Source: an uncultured Prevotella sp. (GTDB lineage: Bacteria; Bacteroidota; Bacteroidia; Bacteroidales; Bacteroidaceae). Taken from it: a stretch of 64,000 nucleotides of DNA. The stretch is from contig CABQKA010000008.1 of NCBI GenBank assembly GCA_902464615.1, forward strand, positions 1 to 64,000. The letters run 5' to 3'. The stretch's first letter is position 1, and every line of letters starts with the position of its first letter. The notes beneath the pieces were generated by a model. It was not told the origin of the DNA, searched no databases, and saw nothing but the letters and a program-made list of their open reading frames with translations. Of the stretch, positions 59,116-64,000 are shown in pieces. Both the position numbers and the translations under genes were made by a program.

Positions 59116-60516
59116 ATGAAGAGCATCCGTTATTCTCTTTGGCCGGCGCTGGTCCTGCCGCTGCTGCTCCTGGCCGCATCTTGCAGCTCCGAAAGCACTT
59201 ATGAGGCCACGGGTATGCGCGACTGCGTCATCACGTCGGCAACGCTCGGCGGGCTGAAGCGCAGCGTCACGCTGAAGAACGCCGACGGCGAGGACACGAC
59301 CTACGTGGCCAACCTCACCGGCGCACTCTATCCCCTTTATATCGACCAGTTGAACAACCGTATCTACAACGCGGACTCGCTGCCCGTGGGGACCCATGTG
59401 GACAAGACCGTGTTCACGGGCTTTAACGCCACGGGCACGGTGCTCATCCGCTCGCTCCACTCGGATGCCGACACGATGTTCACCATGACAGACAGCACGG
59501 ACTGCTCCGTACCGCGCCAGCTGACAGTCATCTCGCCCGATGGACTCTCACGCCGCACGTACCGGCTGGAAGTGAACATGCACAAAGAGGAAGGCGACTC
59601 ATTCCGCTGGAACCGCGTCTGCACGGCCAACGCCGCACTGGCGGCGCTGGAAGGCGGGCACCGCACGCTGGCCGCACAGGGCCGGCTCTACGTGTTCGGC
59701 ACGGTGGCGGGAAGCCCCACCCTGCTGCGGGCCGCCACCGAAGCGCCCGACACATGGACCAGCGAGCCGCTTCCCGACGGGTTTGACATACACTCCGCGC
59801 AATACTTCAAAGACAACTTCTACGCCTTGGTCGACGGACGGTTATGCTTCTCGCCCGACGGGACACAATGGACGCCGTGCGGCGGCAACTTCGCCCCCGA
59901 CGCCCTCGTCGCCGCAGGCACGTCGCAACTCTTCGCCGTGGCCGGCGGCGCATTCTACAGCTCGGCCGACGGCACGACATGGACCGCCGACGAAGCCGAC
60001 CAGGCGGAACAGATACCGGCCGGGAGCGCGACAGGCACATGCGTGCCCGCAAAGACCGACCCGCTGATGGAAGACATCGTCGTAGTGGGCCGCAACGGAA
60101 GCGGCAGCCCCGTGGTATGGCGGCGCGACATCGACCTGACGGGGGAAAGCGTCTTCAGCTGGTATTACCTGCCGGCCATCCCCGACTATCCGAACAACTG
60201 CCCGGCACTGACGGACATCTCCGTCACCACCTATGACGACGGAACCCTGCTGACGGGAACCGACGCCGCCGGCAACGTGGCCCCGCTCTACTGGAGCAAG
60301 GACAACGGCCGCACATGGAGTCCGGACGAACTCTCCAACCCCATTGCCGAAGGCAGCGGAGCGACAAGCCTCTCGGCCACGACGGACGAGGACAACTTCA
60401 TCTGGCTCGTAGCCGGCGGATCGGGCGAAGTGTGGCGCGGCCGGCACAACCGCCTGGGATGGGCAACGACGCAGACCTCCTTCGAGCGTTCGGTCCGCAA
60501 CGGCGGAGTACGGTAA
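59116..60516 (+). CDS. DUF6242-like lipoprotein
   Basis: About 466 residues with a lipobox (LLLAASC, Cys about 23) and Ser/Glu after it. The N-terminal domain (about 30-155) is beta-sandwich-like; the rest has repeated beta-blade features such as LCFSPDGTQWTPC, AFYSSADGTTWTA and YWSKDNGRTWSPD, typical of a beta-propeller. It resembles DUF6242 proteins found upstream of the DUF6089-uppS-bamA genes in Bacteroidales. No function is established to my knowledge. It leads the gene run that ends in bamA. Confidence 0.8.
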   Translation: MKSIRYSLWPALVLPLLLLAASCSSESTYEATGMRDCVITSATLGGLKRSVTLKNADGEDTTYVANLTGALYPLYIDQLNNRIYNADSLPVGTHVDKTVFTGFNATGTVLIRSLHSDADTMFTMTDSTDCSVPRQLTVISPDGLSRRTYRLEVNMHKEEGDSFRWNRVCTANAALAALEGGHRTLAAQGRLYVFGTVAGSPTLLRAATEAPDTWTSEPLPDGFDIHSAQYFKDNFYALVDGRLCFSPDGTQWTPCGGNFAPDALVAAGTSQLFAVAGGAFYSSADGTTWTADEADQAEQIPAGSATGTCVPAKTDPLMEDIVVVGRNGSGSPVVWRRDIDLTGESVFSWYYLPAIPDYPNNCPALTDISVTTYDDGTLLTGTDAAGNVAPLYWSKDNGRTWSPDELSNPIAEGSGATSLSATTDEDNFIWLVAGGSGEVWRGRHNRLGWATTQTSFERSVRNGGVR

Positions 60517-60540
60517 AAAAACCTCCAGCTGACAGCCGCC

Positions 60541-61236
60541 ATGAACAGGCTTTGCGTTTTCCTGCTGCTCTTGCTCCCTGTCACAGGCCCGGCCGGTCTG
60601 GCAGCACAAGAAGCCACGGAATACCGCATGGAAGCGGGAGTGGGAATCGGTGCGGGATTCAGCCTCAACGACGTCAACTCCAGCTTCTACGGGCAGACAA
60701 AGGCCGCGGGCGGCGCGCTGGTCCGCTTCATACTCAACCCGCGCATGGCCATTAAGACCGCCTTGAGCTACACGCCGTTGGGCGGCTCCACCACCAACGT
60801 GGAAAACTTCTATCCGGCACGTCTGGGCGCAGCGGGAACTGAACGTCTCAACTTCACCGCCAGCGGCGGGCTCACAGACCTGAGCGCACTCTACGAAATC
60901 CACTTTCTGCCTTACGGCTACGAACGCGGATATCAAGGCTTTTACCGCCTGGTGCCCTACCTGCAAATGGGCTTCGGACTGACCTACTCCGACGCGGGAG
61001 ACGCCTTCACGGTGAACTTCCCCATCGGGTTCGGACTGAAATACAAAATAGGCCGCCGCCTCAACCTGGGGCTGGACTGGCGCATCCACTTCACCCTGGA
61101 CGACCGCCTCGAGGGACTCGAAGCCCCGCTGGGCATCCCGTCGGGCGGGTTCAGGAACAAGGACCATTATAGCGTCACCCTCGTGACACTGACTTACGAC
61201 CTGGCGCCACGCTGCCCCGACTGCAACAAAGACTGA
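60541..61236 (+). CDS. DUF6089-like outer-membrane beta-barrel protein (PorG-like)
   Basis: About 231 residues: a signal peptide, then GAGFSLNDVNSSFYGQTKAA, FILNPRMAIKTALSYTPL, ALYEIHFLPYGY and RLVPYLQMGFGL, with alternating strand character throughout. It matches DUF6089/PorG-like small barrels, an outer-membrane family in Bacteroidetes connected in some species to type IX secretion. It lies 24 bp after the DUF6242-like gene and before uppS, the conserved order in Bacteroidales. Confidence 0.82.
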   Translation: MNRLCVFLLLLLPVTGPAGLAAQEATEYRMEAGVGIGAGFSLNDVNSSFYGQTKAAGGALVRFILNPRMAIKTALSYTPLGGSTTNVENFYPARLGAAGTERLNFTASGGLTDLSALYEIHFLPYGYERGYQGFYRLVPYLQMGFGLTYSDAGDAFTVNFPIGFGLKYKIGRRLNLGLDWRIHFTLDDRLEGLEAPLGIPSGGFRNKDHYSVTLVTLTYDLAPRCPDCNKD

Positions 61237-61305
61237 AAGGCCGGGCAACAGGGCGCAAAAGGCTTATCCGGCCCGCGCCACGACACGTCGCAACGCGGCC
61301 ACAGA

Positions 61306-62058
61306 ATGGAGCAAAAAGACATGACCTACGAAGAACAGTTGGACAGGAACCACATCCCGGCCCATGTGGCCATCATCATGGACGGGAACGGACGCTGGGC
61401 CAAAGCCCGGGGGCTGAGCCGCAGCATGGGGCACCAGCAGGGCGTGGCAGCCGTCAGGGAAATCACGACCGCCGCCTCACGGCTGGGCATACGTTACCTG
61501 ACACTCTACACGTTCTCCACAGAAAACTGGAACAGGCCGCCCGAAGAGGTGTCGGCCTTGATGTCGCTCATCCTGACGGCAATGGAGGAAGAACTGTTCA
61601 TGAAGAACAACGTGCGGTTGCGCATTATCGGCGACATGGACCGCCTTCCCGCGAACGTAAGGGAGTCCATCCTCGGCCTGCAAAGCCGGACAGCCGGCAA
61701 CACGGGACTGACGATGGTCATCGCACTGAGCTACTCCTCGAAATGGGAAATCACGGAAGCCGTACGCCGCATCGCCGCACGGGCCGCGGACCGCATGCAA
61801 CCCGCCGGGGAAATCAACGAAGAGACCATCAGCCGGGAGCTGTCCACCTCGTTCATGCCCGACCCCGACTTGCTCATCCGCACGGGCGGCGAGCTGAGAC
61901 TAAGCAACTTCCTGCTTTGGCAATGTGCCTACTCGGAACTTTATTTCTGCGACACCTACTGGCCCGACTTCAACACGGAAGCCCTATGCAAAGCCCTCGT
62001 GGATTACCAAAACCGCGAAAGGCGCTACGGACGGACCAGCGAACAAATCCAAAAATAA
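61306..62058 (+). CDS. uppS: Isoprenyl transferase (undecaprenyl diphosphate synthase)
   Basis: About 250 residues. The catalytic motif IIMDGNGRWAK (Asp26) is followed by GHQQGVAAVREI, YTFSTENWNRP and the C-terminal PDPDLLIRTGGELRLSNFLLW, all typical of cis-prenyltransferases. It makes the C55 lipid carrier used for peptidoglycan and capsule. A Met at 61321 is an alternative start. Fits the envelope theme of this run and supplies the carrier used by the capsule genes at the other end of the window. Confidence 0.96.
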   Translation: MEQKDMTYEEQLDRNHIPAHVAIIMDGNGRWAKARGLSRSMGHQQGVAAVREITTAASRLGIRYLTLYTFSTENWNRPPEEVSALMSLILTAMEEELFMKNNVRLRIIGDMDRLPANVRESILGLQSRTAGNTGLTMVIALSYSSKWEITEAVRRIAARAADRMQPAGEINEETISRELSTSFMPDPDLLIRTGGELRLSNFLLWQCAYSELYFCDTYWPDFNTEALCKALVDYQNRERRYGRTSEQIQK

Positions 62059-62121
62059 AAGCCGGACGATACGGCAGGCACAGCGACCCGCCCTCCGGAA
62101 CAGAATGAATACAGACAAATT

Positions 62122-64000
62122 ATGAAATATAGCAGTCGAACTCTCTTGCTTGCGGCGCTGACCCTTTCGGCCGTCCGGCTCCAGGCCCAAACCGAGCTGC
62201 CGAAAGAAATCAAGCCCAACATCACATACACGGAGGACCGCAACCGTTACGTCCTGGGCGGACTGACCGTAGAAGGCGGCGAAAACCAGGACAACGAAAT
62301 GCTGAAAAGCATATCGGGACTCACCGTGGGCAAACTCTACGACATCCCGGGAGACGCCATCAGCGAAGCCATCCGCCACTACTGGGACATGAGGCTGTTT
62401 TCCAACGTCCGCATCGAGGCCGACAGCATCGTAGGCAGCAAGATCTACCTCCACGTCTACCTCACGGCCCAACCGCGCATATCGAGCATCAATTACAGCG
62501 GTGTGAAGAAATCCGAACGCGAGGAAATCGAAAGACGGGTCGGACTGCAAGTGGGCGGACAAATCAGCCCGGACATCGTAAACCGGGCCGAGATACTCGT
62601 CAAACGGTATTTCGACGAAAAGGGCTTCAAGAATGCCACCGTGGACATTGTACAGCGTGAGGACGTCACGGGCGACAACCGCGTCCTCGTCGACGTCAAC
62701 ATCACCAAAAACGAGAAGGTGAAAGTGCGCAAAATCTTCATCACCGGCGTGGAGCCCAAGCAGGTCAAGAAACTGAAACGCGCGATGAAGAAAACGCACG
62801 AGAAAAGCATTGTCAACATCTTCCGCTCCAAGAAATTCATCCCGGACAAATACGAAGAAGACAAAGGCTACCTGATTGACAAGATGAACTCATGGGGCTA
62901 CCGCGACGCGCTCGTGCTCAAAGACAGCGTGGAAACTGTCGACGAGGGCCACGTGAACATCCATATCGACATGTACCAGGGGCAAAAGTACTATCTCCGC
63001 AACGTAGAATGGGTGGGCAACACGGTCTATAACTCGGACTACCTGAACCGGGTGCTGAAAATGAAAAACGGCGACGTCTACGACCAGTCCCTGCTCGACA
63101 AGCGCCTGCATACCGACGACGACGCCATCGGCAACCTTTACTATAATAACGGCTACGTATTTTACAACCTGGACCCCGTGGAAGTGAACATCGACGGAGA
63201 CTCCATCGACTTGGAAATGCGTATCAGCGAAGGACAGCAGGCCACGTTCAACCACGTCCGCATCGCGGGCAACGACCGCGTATATGAAAACGTCATCCGC
63301 CGCGAACTGCGCACCAAGCCAGGCGACCTGTTCAGCATGGATGCCATCAAGCGCTCCGTGATGGAGCTCGCCAACATGAACCAATTCGACCCGGAGGCCC
63401 TCCAGGCCGAGCTGTTCAAAAACATCAAACCGGACCAGGCGAACGGAACGGTGGACATCACCTACCCGCTGGTCACCAAAGGCGGCGACCAGGTGGAGCT
63501 TTCCGCCGGATGGGGACAGACAGGTATCGTAGGCCGCGTCGGCCTGAAACTAACGAACTTCTCCATCCAGAACCTCTTCGGGAAGGGAGCGAAACGGGCC
63601 GGGTTCATCCCGCAAGGCGACGGACAAACCCTCTCGCTTAGCGGACAAACGAACGGAACCTACTTCCAAAGCTACTCGCTCTCTTTCTTCGACCCGTGGT
63701 TCGGTGGAAAACGGCCGACGCAGTTCTCCTTCTCCCTCTACTACTCGAAACAGAGCGACATCAACTCGAACTATTACAACGACTATAACAACATATACAA
63801 CTATTATTACGGACTGGGCAGCAGCTACTACCCGTACGACTACTCCGACTATTACAACCCGGACAAGTATATCAAGCTGTTCGGCTTGTCCATAGGTTTC
63901 GGTAAGCGTCTGCGGTGGCCTGACGACTACTTTACGTTCATGGCCGAACTGTCCTATACGCGCTACATGCTGAAGTCATGGGATTACTTCCTCATCTCGG
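62122..64000 (+). CDS. bamA: Outer-membrane assembly factor BamA (partial, runs off the window)
   Basis: 626 codons are visible. A signal peptide (TLLLAALTLSAVRLQAQ) is followed by POTRA repeats (ITYTEDRNRYVLGGLTVEGG, ISSINYSGVKKSEREEIERR, VRKIFITGVEPKQVKKLKR, LRNVEWVGNTVYNSDYLNRV, FNHVRIAGNDRVYENVIRRE) and the start of the barrel near residue 450. It inserts beta-barrel proteins into the outer membrane. The barrel contains a Tyr/Asn-rich segment at about residues 550-583 with 13 Tyr, unlike its surroundings. The 3' end is beyond the window. Confidence 0.95.
   Translation, partial: MKYSSRTLLLAALTLSAVRLQAQTELPKEIKPNITYTEDRNRYVLGGLTVEGGENQDNEMLKSISGLTVGKLYDIPGDAISEAIRHYWDMRLFSNVRIEADSIVGSKIYLHVYLTAQPRISSINYSGVKKSEREEIERRVGLQVGGQISPDIVNRAEILVKRYFDEKGFKNATVDIVQREDVTGDNRVLVDVNITKNEKVKVRKIFITGVEPKQVKKLKRAMKKTHEKSIVNIFRSKKFIPDKYEEDKGYLIDKMNSWGYRDALVLKDSVETVDEGHVNIHIDMYQGQKYYLRNVEWVGNTVYNSDYLNRVLKMKNGDVYDQSLLDKRLHTDDDAIGNLYYNNGYVFYNLDPVEVNIDGDSIDLEMRISEGQQATFNHVRIAGNDRVYENVIRRELRTKPGDLFSMDAIKRSVMELANMNQFDPEALQAELFKNIKPDQANGTVDITYPLVTKGGDQVELSAGWGQTGIVGRVGLKLTNFSIQNLFGKGAKRAGFIPQGDGQTLSLSGQTNGTYFQSYSLSFFDPWFGGKRPTQFSFSLYYSKQSDINSNYYNDYNNIYNYYYGLGSSYYPYDYSDYYNPDKYIKLFGLSIGFGKRLRWPDDYFTFMAELSYTRYMLKSWDYFLIS

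Overview
The window is chromosomal DNA from a GC-rich member of the Bacteroidales; I cannot name the genus. Evidence for the order: many genes are preceded by the Bacteroidetes -7 element TAnnTTTG, several with TTTG about 20 bp upstream. The gene content also fits: an UpxY-type antiterminator heading a capsule locus, SusB-like GH97 enzymes, PorT, an Oar-like TonB-dependent receptor, one-chain pyruvate:ferredoxin oxidoreductase, and the order DUF6242 - DUF6089 - uppS - bamA. No rRNA, tRNA, CRISPR array, insertion sequence or prophage was seen.

Layout. 1-8578 (minus strand) is the promoter-proximal part of a capsular or exopolysaccharide locus. Read from its promoter it is upxY, flippase wzx, GT4, GT2, EpsG-type polymerase, GT4, acyltransferase, polysaccharide deacetylase, then a glycosyltransferase cut by the left edge. 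Base composition is mosaic here. 8998-11545 (plus) is dedA, a DUF3316-like protein and an S41 lipoprotein protease. 11632-16732 (minus) is marC and a two-gene glycosidase operon (six-hairpin protein, then GH36). 17294-23669 (plus) is a zinc-ribbon membrane protein, a cation diffusion facilitator, porT and purL, facing a GNAT gene. 24481-34235 is the most accessory-looking stretch: two GH97 enzymes with different catalytic signatures, a family of small secreted Ig-like proteins, an XRE regulator with paired operators, and a YidD-domain gene broken by a frameshift. 34407-42919 is housekeeping: rimP-nusA-infB, cvpA, a solitary sufB, hflX. 43108-57882 (minus) holds a hydrolase, nifJ, a divergent ATPase, a WaaP-like kinase, a TonB-dependent receptor with an ENPP-type phosphodiesterase, fhs and a CNNM/CorC-like protein. 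58091-64000 (plus) holds a nitrilase and the DUF6242-DUF6089-uppS-bamA run, cut by the right edge.

The most striking unexplained signal is a family of eight intergenic arrays, each exactly three tandem 21-bp units (63 bp), built on a 17-bp near-palindrome ACGGGSCTWAGSCCCGT plus 4 variable bases. All eight lie upstream of a gene start, usually upstream of a recognisable promoter, and none lies between convergent genes. A 21-bp period is two helical turns, so the dyads face the same side of the DNA. A second theme is terminator-like hairpins inside 5' leaders (upxY, the six-hairpin glycosidase, rimP), which suggests attenuation or antitermination control.

Coordinates and motif positions were read by eye; family assignments rest on recognisable motifs, not on database searches.
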